A DNA stretch of 64,000 nucleotides from an uncultured Kordia sp. (GCF_947489565.1 NZ_CANLEA010000004.1:298815-362814), one strand, 5' to 3'. Counted from the stretch's first letter, positions 35,031-43,548 are shown. Numbers and translations are program-made. The notes: a model not told the origin generated them from the letters alone.

Positions 35031-36245
35031 TTGATCAAATTACCAGAAATATCCACCAACAAAATTGCTATAAAACTGAAACCTTCAGCGGAAACTTTAG
35101 TCAAAAAAGGACATCCGTGGGTTTTTGACAATAGTATCGTCAAGCAAAACAAAGAAGGGAAATCTGGTGATTTAGCCATTATTTTTGACAACCGAAGGAA
35201 TAAGTTTCTGGCTTGCGGATTTTACGATCCCAACTCTCCAATTCGCATCAAAATATTACAAGCCAACAAACCTGCGAATATCAATGCAGCATGGTTTGCT
35301 GACAAAGTGCAAGAAGCGTACAACAAAAGAATACCGCTTTTACAAACTGATACAAACAGTTACCGACTGATTTACGGCGAAAATGATAACTTACCTTCAT
35401 TGGTTGCCGATGTCTATGATAATGTGCTTGTTGTAAAGTTATACGCTTCGTATTGGTTTTATTACCTAAAGGATATTTTGCCTGAATTGATCAAAACTAG
35501 CAAAGCAACAACGACTGTATTGCGACTCAGTAGAAATGTGCAAAAAGAAAAGAATGCATTTGAATTTACTGACGGACAAATTTTAGATGGAGAACTCGCA
35601 AATGAAGTCATCATCTTTAAAGAACACGGCGTTAATTTCTCTGCAAACGTCATTCACGGACACAAAACTGGCTATTTTTTAGATCATAGAAATAACAGAA
35701 AAAAGGTAGGCGAACTTTCTAAAAACAAAACTGTCTTAGATGTATTCTCTTATGCTGGCGGATTCTCTGTACATGCTTTGGTTGGTGGCGCTAAAGAAGT
35801 GACAAGTTTGGATATTAGTGCTCCGGCTTTGGAAATTGCCAAAAGTAACGCCAAACTCAATCCATACACAGGAACACATAAAATCATTGTAGGCGATGCC
35901 TTTGACGAATTAAGTAAACTAGCACGTGTCAACACGAAATTTGACATTGTGGTCATTGATCCACCATCGTTTGCCAAAAGCGCTGCAGAAGTAGACAAAG
36001 CCATGGCGAGTTATAAAAAACTCACACAATTGGGCTTACAATTGGTCAAACGAAAAGGAAAACTTGTATTGGCTTCTTGTAGTTCTAGAGTTACTGCTGA
36101 AATCTTTTTTGATTTGGTAGAAGAAACATTGCACAAAAACAACGCTAACTATAGCATTCTTCAAAAAACACTGCACGATATTGATCATCCAATTGGCTTT
36201 AAAGAAGGTGCGTATTTGAAGTGTGTGTATGTGCAGATACATTAA
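35031..36245 (+). CDS. rlmI: Class I rRNA large-subunit methyltransferase (RlmI-like)
   Basis: A 404-residue protein with an N-terminal PUA-type RNA-binding region (about 1-95; KKGHPWVFDNSIVKQ) and a C-terminal SAM-dependent methyltransferase. Motif I is VLDVFSYAGGFSVHAL near 234 and the catalytic DPPSFAKS near 309. LVLASCSSRVTAEIFFD supplies the second conserved Cys region of m5C RNA methyltransferases. RlmI methylates C1962 of 23S rRNA in E. coli. No ATG is available nearby, so I keep the TTG start, supported by the promoter box. Its 3' 280 bp are repeated at 36754-37036. Confidence 0.9.
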   Translation: MIKLPEISTNKIAIKLKPSAETLVKKGHPWVFDNSIVKQNKEGKSGDLAIIFDNRRNKFLACGFYDPNSPIRIKILQANKPANINAAWFADKVQEAYNKRIPLLQTDTNSYRLIYGENDNLPSLVADVYDNVLVVKLYASYWFYYLKDILPELIKTSKATTTVLRLSRNVQKEKNAFEFTDGQILDGELANEVIIFKEHGVNFSANVIHGHKTGYFLDHRNNRKKVGELSKNKTVLDVFSYAGGFSVHALVGGAKEVTSLDISAPALEIAKSNAKLNPYTGTHKIIVGDAFDELSKLARVNTKFDIVVIDPPSFAKSAAEVDKAMASYKKLTQLGLQLVKRKGKLVLASCSSRVTAEIFFDLVEETLHKNNANYSILQKTLHDIDHPIGFKEGAYLKCVYVQIH

Positions 36246-36272
36246 CTAATTTTCAATCTTATATAAAATCTG

Positions 36273-36617
36273 ATGATTATAATTTATAACAATCGTGGAA
36301 TCTTAATACCGATCTTTTTAGTAATTCCATGTTTTGGAATTTTTATAATTGCTGCATCACTAAGAAGTTATTATGCAGAAAATATCTCATCAGAAGTTGT
36401 TTTTCAAATCTCAATAGGTATTGGACTTCTAATTTCTTTTATATGGACATATTTGACGAGTTATGATTACATAGAAGTTCATGGTGAAAAACAAAGAATC
36501 GAAATGAACCATCATTTATTTTTTATATCCAATAGATTATGGAGTTATATAATGTTGGTTGCTGGAGTTTTGACAATAATTAGTGGGCTATTAGAATTTT
36601 TCGTCAATACAAAATAA
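36273..36617 (+). CDS. Small membrane protein
   Basis: A 114-residue protein with three hydrophobic helices, at about 10-28, 42-62 and 88-108. It has no recognised motif. It lies between the rlmI-like gene and the duplicated fragment of its 3' end, so it belongs to the inserted segment. Confidence 0.6.
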   Translation: MIIIYNNRGILIPIFLVIPCFGIFIIAASLRSYYAENISSEVVFQISIGIGLLISFIWTYLTSYDYIEVHGEKQRIEMNHHLFFISNRLWSYIMLVAGVLTIISGLLEFFVNTK

Positions 36618-36630
36618 GTTATAACTACTA

Positions 36631-36753
36631 TTAATTTATCATCAAGCATTCATCCCAATTAGAATCATAATCAGCTAAATAATCTAATATAACTAGTCCA
36701 ATTCCAGAAATTCCCTCTAAAAAGGGAAGAGCGTTCATTACATTAGAGTTGTG
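36631..36753 (-). pseudogene. C-terminal fragment of a LanC-like protein
   Basis: On the minus strand the frame reads NALPFLEGISGIGLVILDYL, then ADYDSNWDECLMIN and a stop. FLEG-x-AGIGL and NWDxCLL are the C-terminal hallmarks of LanC-family lanthionine cyclases. Only about 41 codons remain; the fragment is cut at 36753, exactly where the rlmI-like duplicate begins. It is non-functional, and its parent gene is not in the window. Confidence 0.65.
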
Positions 36754-37036
36754 GCCTTCGTTTGCCAAAAGTGCTGCGGAAGTAGACAAAGTCATGGCGA
36801 GTTACAAAAAACTCACACAATTGGGCTTACAATTAGTAAAACGAAAAGGAACACTTGTATTGGCTTCTTGTAGTTCTAGAGTTACCGCTGAAATCTTTTT
36901 TGATTTGGTAGAAGAAACATTGCACAGAAACAACGCTAACTATAGCATTCTTCAAAAAACACTGCACGATATTGATCATCCAATTGGTTTTAAAGAAGGT
37001 GCGTATTTGAAGTGTGTGTATATTGAAATTCAATAA
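36754..37036 (+). pseudogene. Duplicated 3' end of the rlmI-like gene
   Basis: About 280 bp nearly identical to 35962-36245, starting at SFAKSAAEVDK and running to the stop. I count roughly ten differences before the last codons, seven silent and three changing amino acids, and the last four codons differ (YIEIQ in place of YVQIH). The mostly silent changes suggest an allele from a related strain, not a fresh copy. The PUA domain and SAM motif are missing. Confidence 0.9.
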
Positions 37037-37139
37037 CATACAACATCATAGAATATACATCTTATGTTAAATACTTAAAATACTTGTAGGATTATTAGTA
37101 TATTTAAGATTAATGATTATCCCATATAAACATTTTAGT

Positions 37140-37718
37140 ATGAAAACTTTTAATAGTATACTTATTTTAATAGTACTCACAATTATTGGGTGTAAACAGC
37201 AAGACACTTCCCATCAAGATATTTATGATTTTATGCAAATTGTAATTAAAGAGCAAAAGCTAGATAAAAATTATGCCATCAGAATCACTCCAGAATCTGG
37301 GTTTAATCAAGTAGAAGCAGATAGTGTAACACTCGATAAGTTAATTTTAAAAATTCAAAATAAAGGGCAAAAAAAAGAACTAACAAAAGAGTCTCCTAAC
37401 CAAACTGTACTTTATATTGAACCATTTAATCTCATTGATCATCTTGATAAATTTACCGAAGAAGATATTTCAGAAATAAAACAGCAAAAAAGTAAATTGG
37501 ATGATTTCCAATGGGACAATTCCAAGCTAGGCTTTAATCAAGAAAATAAAGATAATTGGTATGTTTTTTCTATTCCTTTATTTTCAAAAGATAGAACAAA
37601 AGCCGTAATGATGATCAGAGATTTGTGTCCTGGATTGTGTGGAAATGGAAAGACCATTGTTTTTACCAAAACGAAAGGTAAATGGATTTCCTCCATAGGA
37701 AATTTTTGGCTTCATTAA
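37140..37718 (+). CDS. Lipoprotein of unknown function
   Basis: A 192-residue protein starting at the ATG at 37140, where MKTFNSILILIVLTIIGC gives a lipobox Cys at 18; an ATG nine codons earlier would weaken the signal. The mature part is acidic and lysine-rich and ends with a Cys pair in DLCPGLCGNGKTIVFTKTKG. I do not recognise a family. Confidence 0.6.
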   Translation: MKTFNSILILIVLTIIGCKQQDTSHQDIYDFMQIVIKEQKLDKNYAIRITPESGFNQVEADSVTLDKLILKIQNKGQKKELTKESPNQTVLYIEPFNLIDHLDKFTEEDISEIKQQKSKLDDFQWDNSKLGFNQENKDNWYVFSIPLFSKDRTKAVMMIRDLCPGLCGNGKTIVFTKTKGKWISSIGNFWLH

Positions 37719-37721
37719 AAA

Positions 37722-37748
37722 TAGATTTCTGCTTACGCAAGAATGACA
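37722..37748. repeat. Short intergenic palindromic repeat
   Basis: AGATTTCTGCTTACGCAAGA followed by ATGACAG resembles the widespread bacterial CTGCTTTCGCAGGAATGAC palindrome. A related copy is near 24777. It sits between two genes, and a translated frame through it should not be counted as protein. Confidence 0.45.
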
Positions 37749-37768
37749 GAATTGATTATCTTCATTCC

Positions 37769-38239
37769 ATGAAAAAACTGTTACTCACTTCGCTTCTACT
37801 CTTCGCTAATTCTATAATGCTAGCACAAACTTTTGTGTACAATGGAAATTCAAATTTTACGAATGATATTATTTGTACGGTGGAAGATGGAAAAGTGTAT
37901 GATGGCAATTCAAACTTCAGACTCGATATTATAGTAAACATAAAAGATTCCAAGATTTACAAAGGAAATTTCACCTTTATCAAAGATATTATTGCCAATA
38001 TTAGAGATGGAAAAGTGTACCGAGGAAATTCTTTTTTTCAAGGCGATATTCTCTTCAATATTCAAGACAATGTAATTTACAACGGAAACTCCATTTCGTC
38101 TTTTGATATTATTGCCACGATTGAAGATGGTAAAGTATACAAAGGACGATCCAATTTTAGAGGCGATATTCTATTCAACTTTGATGGCGAACTTAGCTTA
38201 GAAGAATTTGTCGCAGTTTGGTTTGTAGTCCATCAATAA
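37769..38239 (+). CDS. Secreted protein of six 20-residue repeats
   Basis: A 156-residue protein with signal peptide MKKLLLTSLLLFANSIMLAQ, starting at 37769. The mature part consists of six tandem units of 20-21 residues with the pattern VYxGNSxFxxDIIxxIxDGK. The regular alternation suggests a small closed beta structure; the repeat reminds me of proteins called five-fold beta-flower, but I cannot confirm that. Function unknown. The upstream in-frame extension is a palindromic repeat and is excluded. Confidence 0.75.
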   Translation: MKKLLLTSLLLFANSIMLAQTFVYNGNSNFTNDIICTVEDGKVYDGNSNFRLDIIVNIKDSKIYKGNFTFIKDIIANIRDGKVYRGNSFFQGDILFNIQDNVIYNGNSISSFDIIATIEDGKVYKGRSNFRGDILFNFDGELSLEEFVAVWFVVHQ

Positions 38240-38276
38240 GCCGTAACTTTGTTGATACACAACGTTTTGAAATCGC

Positions 38277-38924
38277 ATGAGACTTATTTTAATTCCAGGA
38301 TTGGGATACGACGATCGTATTTTTCACAATCTGAATTTAACAGAATATACAATTGAATACCTAAACTGGATTGAACCGCTTAAAAACGAGCATATTCACG
38401 ACTATTCACAACGTTTATTTGCTACAATTCCTAAGACTTCTGAAAAAACTATTCTGATTGGACATTCGCTTGGCGGAGTTGTCTCTCAGGAAATTGCAAG
38501 CACGCAATCCATTGAAAAAATCATCCTAATTTCAAGCATTATCTCAAGAAAAGAAATACCACTTTCCTTCAAAATTGCCAAACCATTACGATTAGATCTA
38601 TTTTTCACCAAAGGAATCTGCACGAAATCTATCAAGTTCTGGGGCAAAAGTCACGGTTTCAATGCAGAAACAACACAACTATTTAAAAGTATGATTGGCA
38701 AACAAACCAATTCGTACTTACAATGGGCATTGCGCGCTTTATCTTCTTGGTCTGCACCCAAAGTTCCTGCAACTACTAAAATCATTCGGATTCATGGAAC
38801 CAACGACAAAACCTTGCCGTACAAACTCGTCAGCAAACCTGATTTTATCATTGAAAAGGGAAGTCATATTTGTGTTATCAACGAAGCGGAAAAGATTGCG
38901 GAATTCATTAAAAATAATATCTAA
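38277..38924 (+). CDS. Alpha/beta hydrolase
   Basis: A 215-residue cytoplasmic alpha/beta hydrolase. The oxyanion strand LIPGLGYDDRIF is at 4-15, the nucleophile elbow GHSLGG at about 62-67 (Ser64), the probable acid Asp in RIHGTNDKTLP, and the His in EKGSHICVINE near the C-terminus. The substrate cannot be inferred. It is a single gene between the repeat protein and an AraC regulator. Confidence 0.85.
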   Translation: MRLILIPGLGYDDRIFHNLNLTEYTIEYLNWIEPLKNEHIHDYSQRLFATIPKTSEKTILIGHSLGGVVSQEIASTQSIEKIILISSIISRKEIPLSFKIAKPLRLDLFFTKGICTKSIKFWGKSHGFNAETTQLFKSMIGKQTNSYLQWALRALSSWSAPKVPATTKIIRIHGTNDKTLPYKLVSKPDFIIEKGSHICVINEAEKIAEFIKNNI

Positions 38925-38973
38925 AACAAAAACTACTTTCATTTTTTAGTATTTTCGTTACAAAGTCTGTATC

Positions 38974-39960
38974 GTGAAATATATTTCCATCAACCTCTAC
39001 AAAAAGATGATCCATCATGCGCTAGCAGAAGGATTACATACAGACGAATTCCAAAGTTTACAAACACCAATAGAAGCCATTCCCAACATCAACGCCGTTC
39101 CTGCCGATCACTTTTTTGAATTGCATGAATTTTTAGATGAAAAACTAGGTGCAGGTTTTTCAGTACGTGTAGGACAAGAAATGAAAATTGAAGATTATGG
39201 TGTTTTAGGTTTGGCATGGAGAACCTGTTCTTGGGCTGGCGAAATATTTGACCGAAGCGAACGCTATTTCAAATTGCTATCAGACACGTATGTATTTAAG
39301 GTTGAAAAAGGCAACGAAATTTCCAAAGTATACTTATATAGAGATGCGCATCGCCGCGGATTGGAATTGTCAAACGAAGCCACCTTTTCTGCAACGGTCG
39401 TAGTATTGCAGGCCATGTGTGAAAAAGCTATTTTCCCAGTTTCAGTAGCATTCAAGCATGATCCGCCAAAGAAATTAGACGATTATCACAAAGCGTTTCG
39501 ATGTCCCATACTGTTCAATCAATCGCACAATATCATTGCGTATAAAACTGAAGATTTAAACCTACGTACTGCCAAAGCCGATATCAGTATCAATAAGTTT
39601 TTGGTAGAACGTGTGGAAGAAGAAACCAAAGGCATTGAAATCAACACCAATAAACTCATTACGGATATACAACAATTGATTGAAGATGCCTTGCCTAGCG
39701 GAATTCCGAGTGTGGCACAATTGGCTGAAATTCTTGGAATGAGTGCACGTACTTTTACAAGGAGACTTTCCGAACATGGTGTCACTTTTCGCGATTTAAT
39801 TCAACAGAAACAAGAAGAACGTGCAAAAATATTGTTGAAACAAGTAACTGTAAATATGGCACAAATTGCCTTTGAAACTGGCTTTTCTGAACAAAGTGCT
39901 TTCAATCGTGCTTTTAAACGTTGGACAGGAAAAACGCCTATTGAATTCCGTAAATCCTAA
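38974..39960 (+). CDS. AraC-family regulator with an arabinose-binding-like sensor
   Basis: A 328-residue regulator from the GTG at 38974. The long N-terminal part (1-200) has the DVL-like pattern FELHEFLDEKLGAGFSVRVG and IEDYGVLGLAWRTC, as in the Arabinose_bd/OruR type of AraC proteins. The C-terminal double HTH has IPSVAQLAEILGMSARTFTR and VNMAQIAFETGFSEQSAFNR, followed by FKRWTGKTPIEFR. A pair of direct repeats begins 13 bp after the stop and leads into the next operon, its probable target. Confidence 0.9.
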   Translation: MKYISINLYKKMIHHALAEGLHTDEFQSLQTPIEAIPNINAVPADHFFELHEFLDEKLGAGFSVRVGQEMKIEDYGVLGLAWRTCSWAGEIFDRSERYFKLLSDTYVFKVEKGNEISKVYLYRDAHRRGLELSNEATFSATVVVLQAMCEKAIFPVSVAFKHDPPKKLDDYHKAFRCPILFNQSHNIIAYKTEDLNLRTAKADISINKFLVERVEEETKGIEINTNKLITDIQQLIEDALPSGIPSVAQLAEILGMSARTFTRRLSEHGVTFRDLIQQKQEERAKILLKQVTVNMAQIAFETGFSEQSAFNRAFKRWTGKTPIEFRKS

Positions 39961-39972
39961 GAAAATCAATGC

Positions 39973-40011
39973 TTTGGCGCAAACTGTCAAAACATTGGCG
40001 TAAACGGTCAA
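39973..40011 (+). promoter_or_regulatory. Tandem AraC operator candidate
   Basis: Two direct repeats, TTTGGCGCAAACTGTCAA (39973-39990) and ATTGGCGTAAACGGTCAA (39994-40011), match at 15 of 18 positions and are spaced 21 bp, two helical turns, as in AraC operators. A -7-like TGAATTTTG (about 40032) follows, so the second repeat lies next to the -33 position. Confidence 0.6.
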
Positions 40012-40065
40012 TCTTCCCTTCACTCCTTTTCTGAATTTTGTCTCATCAAACAAAAACAATCAGTT

Positions 40066-40245
40066 ATGGGACTTATAAACATCATTTTAATTTCAATCAT
40101 TTCGAAGCTTATATTGCTATTCGCTTCCGCGGAAATGAACTCAGATGCTGTTGCCGTCAAGCAAGAAACGATCACGCTAGAAGTGCATTCAACAGCAACA
40201 GAAAAAAGCGAACTATTCACTTGGACTACTTTCAAAAACAACTAA
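40066..40245 (+). CDS. Small exported peptide
   Basis: A 59-residue frame MGLINIILISIISKLILLFA followed by SAEMNSDAVAVKQE and a polar tail ending FKNN. Residues 1-21 look like a signal peptide or membrane anchor. It begins downstream of the tandem operator and ends 3 bp before the DUF1772-like gene, so it is probably the first gene of that operon. No family is recognised. Confidence 0.5.
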   Translation: MGLINIILISIISKLILLFASAEMNSDAVAVKQETITLEVHSTATEKSELFTWTTFKNN

Positions 40246-40248
40246 TCG

Positions 40249-40749
40249 ATGACACTTAAATTAACAATAATCACAATTGCAACATTGCTCACTGGACTTT
40301 CCGCAGGATTGTGTTTTACATGGACAAATGCCGTCACCACAGGAATTGGTAGATTGGACAACTTGGGCTATTTACAAGCTTTTCAGCAAATGAATCGCGC
40401 CATTATCAATCCGACGTTTATACTGGTCTTTTTCGGTCCATTCGTAGCACAAATGGGAAGCATATTTTTATTGAAAAATACCTCAACTACGATCATTTCC
40501 TTACTTGTAGTGGCAACTCTGCTCTACTTTTTCGGACTGGTATTGGTGACCATTTTTGGAAATGTTCCGTTAAATGAAATCTTAGACAAAACCAAGTTGG
40601 CAGAAGCTTCTGTGAGTGATTTACAAACAGTGCGCAATCAGTTTGAAGTCAAATGGAATCGATTGCATCTCATCAGAACTATTACAAGTGTTCTTTCTTT
40701 TGGACTCTTGCTCATCACGCTTATCAAAGTATCACAATATAAATTTTAA
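40249..40749 (+). CDS. DUF1772-like (anthrone-oxygenase-type) membrane protein
   Basis: A 166-residue protein with four hydrophobic helices at about 6-25, 58-75, 82-105 and 140-158. The pattern LSAGLCFTWTNAVTTGIGRL then FQQMNRAIINPTF, and later VPLNEIL followed by WNRLHLIRT, is typical of DUF1772 proteins, which include anthrone oxygenases. The enzymatic role is not established for this type. It sits in an operon with the NAD(P)-binding protein downstream (15 bp gap). Confidence 0.8.
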   Translation: MTLKLTIITIATLLTGLSAGLCFTWTNAVTTGIGRLDNLGYLQAFQQMNRAIINPTFILVFFGPFVAQMGSIFLLKNTSTTIISLLVVATLLYFFGLVLVTIFGNVPLNEILDKTKLAEASVSDLQTVRNQFEVKWNRLHLIRTITSVLSFGLLLITLIKVSQYKF

Positions 40750-40763
40750 ATACAGTAAACATT

Positions 40764-41606
40764 ATGAAATCAAATATTTTAGTACTTGGTGGCACAGGAA
40801 AAACTGGTCGCCGTATTGCTCACATTTTACAAAATCAAGGTCACAACGTACGTATCGGTTCCAGAAATGGCAATCCAGCATTCAATTGGAATGATCCAAA
40901 AACCTATGCAGATGCGCTAAAAGGAATGGATTGTGCTTATATTTCTTATCATCCAGATTTGGCAATTCCGGGTGCCAAAGAAGCCATTCAAACACTTACA
41001 GAAACGGCATTAAAACAAGGATTAGAAAAAGTAGTTTTACTTTCTGGGAAAGGTGAAAAAGAAGCAGAAGCTTGCGAAGAAATTGTGGCTAACTCAGGCT
41101 TAAACTATACTGTTGTAAGAGCATCTTGGTTCAATCAAAACTTTAGCGAAAGTGTATTTTTAGATGCAGTCTTAGCAGGTCATCTTGCTTTACCGATGGC
41201 AGCTGCAAAAATTCCGTTTGTAGATGCAGATGATATTGCAGAAGTTGCAGTAAAAGCATTGATCGATGATTCGCTCAACGGACAAATCATTACCGTTACA
41301 GGTCCTGAAAAGATAACCTTCGAGGAAGCAGTACAAACCATTGCCAAAGCAACTAATAGAACCATCAACTTTCAAGAAATTTCACTCAATGATTATTTAG
41401 AAGGTATGAAAAACGCGGGTGTTCCGGAAGATTTTGTATGGCTTTTAGGCTATTTATTTGAAGTCGTAATTGCAAATACAGACAATCAAATGGTTTCTCA
41501 TGACATTGAAAAAGTTTTAGGAAGAAAAGCAACCAGTTTTACAGAGTTTGCTACAAAAACTGCAGCTACTGGCATTTGGAATCAATCCATACCACAGACG
41601 TTGTAG
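40764..41606 (+). CDS. NmrA-like NAD(P)H-binding protein
   Basis: A 280-residue atypical short-chain dehydrogenase. The dinucleotide motif is LVLGGTGKTGRRIA (5-18), and later IPFVDADDIAEVAVKAL and ITVTGPEKITFEEAV match NmrA/NAD(P)H-azoreductase-like proteins. The YxxxK catalytic pair of classical SDRs is absent, so it may be a redox sensor or a quinone/azo reductase. It is the last gene of the AraC-controlled operon and is followed by a terminator. Confidence 0.85.
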   Translation: MKSNILVLGGTGKTGRRIAHILQNQGHNVRIGSRNGNPAFNWNDPKTYADALKGMDCAYISYHPDLAIPGAKEAIQTLTETALKQGLEKVVLLSGKGEKEAEACEEIVANSGLNYTVVRASWFNQNFSESVFLDAVLAGHLALPMAAAKIPFVDADDIAEVAVKALIDDSLNGQIITVTGPEKITFEEAVQTIAKATNRTINFQEISLNDYLEGMKNAGVPEDFVWLLGYLFEVVIANTDNQMVSHDIEKVLGRKATSFTEFATKTAATGIWNQSIPQTL

Positions 41607-41637
41607 AAATCAACCATCAATCAAAAAACAATCAATG

Positions 41638-41667
41638 AAAGCTATCTCTTTATGAGGTAGCTTTTTT
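41638..41667 (+). terminator. Rho-independent terminator
   Basis: AAAGCTATCTC pairs with GAGGTAGCTTT (one G:T) around TTTAT, followed by T. The same hairpin occurs after the sulfatase gene at 43464. Confidence 0.85.
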
Positions 41668-41765
41668 ATAATTTATAACGTATAACCACTTCATCATCGT
41701 TACGTAATAATACGTGTTTTTCAAAATTTGATTCTACTGAAACTGCATAAGCTAAATCTTTGATA

Positions 41766-41773
41766 TACATTTG
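41766..41773 (+). promoter_or_regulatory. -7 box of the sulfatase gene
   Basis: TACATTTG fits TAnnTTTG. The preceding TAAATCTTTG resembles the sequence before two other promoters in the window (27964 and 43978). A TTG start at 41771 would lie inside this box, favouring the ATG at 41804. Confidence 0.45.
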
Positions 41774-41803
41774 TCTAGATCAAAATTCAGAAAACTAATC
41801 ACC

Positions 41804-43447
41804 ATGAAAAACACACAAAAAAAACCAAACATTCTTATTCTAATTACCGATCAACAACGAACCATACAGCACTTCCCTGATGGTTGGGCTGAAGAGCATT
41901 TGCCTTGGACAACACATTTGAAAAAGACAGGTGTTACGTTTACAAATAATATGTGTAGTTCTACGGCATGTTCTCCGAGTAGATCCACCATTTTTTCTGG
42001 AACTTATCCCACGGTCAATGGTGTGCTTAAAGTAAATGACACCATTAATATGAGTCGTACCTTACCTATGGGCGGTTCTATTGCTACTTTAGGGCAAATA
42101 ATGACTGATTCAGGCTATCAAATGGTCTACAAAGGAAAATGGCACTTAGATGCTTCATTTGCTAATTTTAGTTATATGCGTCCTTCGGATATGGATCGTA
42201 TGATGATTGAAGATGATGCTATGGAAAATCATTATGCGTTTCCAGGATGGACTTCTCCAGATTTGGGAACATGCGAAACGAATATTACGGAAAGAGGACA
42301 ACAACCGCCTGATGAAAATAGTCCTTTAAATTCCCTCGGAGGCGGAACTGCAGCTAATGATAATAGAATTGTAAATGGACCTATGTTTTTGGACAGTCAA
42401 GAATCGGCAGTAGATTTTATTAAAAACTATGATCCAAATGCAGAAAAACCATTTTGTTTGGTCGTTTCGTTAGCAAATCCGCATGATATTTGGGTATATC
42501 CATATACACCAATTAGTGCAGGTTATACGGACAAAGCATGGTTAGGAAAGGCATATGATGATTTTAAATTGCCTGAGAGTTATTTCAGCTCCTTAAAAAA
42601 CAAACCAAATGCTCAAAAAGAATTTCTAGCAGGTTTTCAAGGAGGAAAGTTAGACAGTGATGAAGAAGCCTTAGATTATTTAAAATTCTATGCGTATTTA
42701 CAAACGCTTATCGATGATTTAACTGGAGATATTATCAATGCAATGCGATCCAATATACATGTTGGAAAACAGTTAGAGCAAAACACATATGTGATTCGTT
42801 TGTCAGATCATGGAGAAATGGCAATGTCGCAAGGCGGATTACGTCAAAAAGAAAATACCATTTACAAAGAAACCATTAATGTTCCTATGATATTTTCCAA
42901 TCCAAATTTGCCACAGAATATCGTTAAAGATGATTTGGTTTCTCTCATCGATTTAATGCCAACAATTATAGATATTACGGGCGCTAAGGTTGCTGATAAA
43001 TATGTATTGCAAGGAAAAAGTTATGCCAACGCAGTATTAAAAGGAGAATCTAACGGTAAAGAGTATAACTATTTTGCTACGGATGATTGTTCTATCTCAC
43101 AATATACCTGCATTCGAGGATTGATCAACAAAAAATATAAATATGCAGTGTATTATGCTGCTGATTACGGAAGTCAAAATTATGGTGTGATCAATTATAA
43201 TGGTGAAATCTCATTAAATGATGATGGTACAGCTTCAGAAGAAATTCAATATGAATTGTATGACTATAGCACTCATGAAGGAGAAATAGAAGTTGAAAAT
43301 CTTTTAGCAGATCCTGATAGTGTAGAAGATTCTTTATTAAAAACTTGGAAAGAACTACATGCCATTCTTACTGCTCACATGGAAGAAACGTATACACGAC
43401 CAAATAATTGGAATTTAGCAGATGTACCAAGTGTAGAAACAGCATAG
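41804..43447 (+). CDS. Sulfatase-family hydrolase
   Basis: A 547-residue sulfatase. The metal-binding start NILILITDQQR is at 9-19. The modification motif CSPSR is at 56-60, where Cys56 would be converted to formylglycine by an FGE-type enzyme. The YKGKWHL block and the SDHGEMAMSQGG block (metal and active-site residues) follow in order. No signal peptide is visible, which is unusual for a polysaccharide sulfatase; a cytoplasmic or non-classical location, or a choline-sulfatase or arylsulfatase role, remains open. No maturase gene is nearby. Confidence 0.88.
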   Translation: MKNTQKKPNILILITDQQRTIQHFPDGWAEEHLPWTTHLKKTGVTFTNNMCSSTACSPSRSTIFSGTYPTVNGVLKVNDTINMSRTLPMGGSIATLGQIMTDSGYQMVYKGKWHLDASFANFSYMRPSDMDRMMIEDDAMENHYAFPGWTSPDLGTCETNITERGQQPPDENSPLNSLGGGTAANDNRIVNGPMFLDSQESAVDFIKNYDPNAEKPFCLVVSLANPHDIWVYPYTPISAGYTDKAWLGKAYDDFKLPESYFSSLKNKPNAQKEFLAGFQGGKLDSDEEALDYLKFYAYLQTLIDDLTGDIINAMRSNIHVGKQLEQNTYVIRLSDHGEMAMSQGGLRQKENTIYKETINVPMIFSNPNLPQNIVKDDLVSLIDLMPTIIDITGAKVADKYVLQGKSYANAVLKGESNGKEYNYFATDDCSISQYTCIRGLINKKYKYAVYYAADYGSQNYGVINYNGEISLNDDGTASEEIQYELYDYSTHEGEIEVENLLADPDSVEDSLLKTWKELHAILTAHMEETYTRPNNWNLADVPSVETA

Positions 43448-43463
43448 TGCCTATCAATTATAG

Positions 43464-43496
43464 AAAAGCTATCTCTTTATGAGGTAGCTTTTTTTT
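43464..43496 (+). terminator. Rho-independent terminator after the sulfatase gene
   Basis: AAAAGCTATCTC pairs with GAGGTAGCTTTT around TTTAT, followed by a long T-run; nearly identical to the hairpin at 41638. Confidence 0.85.
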
Positions 43497-43548
43497 ATTA
43501 TAATCTTTATCTTATATTTAAAAAACTAACTCACTAAAATACTGATAT

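Noticed and set aside
37682..37768. N-terminal extension of the six-repeat protein
   Set aside because: It is translation of an intergenic palindromic repeat; a clear signal peptide starts at 37769.
40038..40259. 73-codon frame MSHQTKTISYG...
   Set aside because: It overlaps in another frame the more plausible 59-residue signal-bearing gene at 40066-40245.
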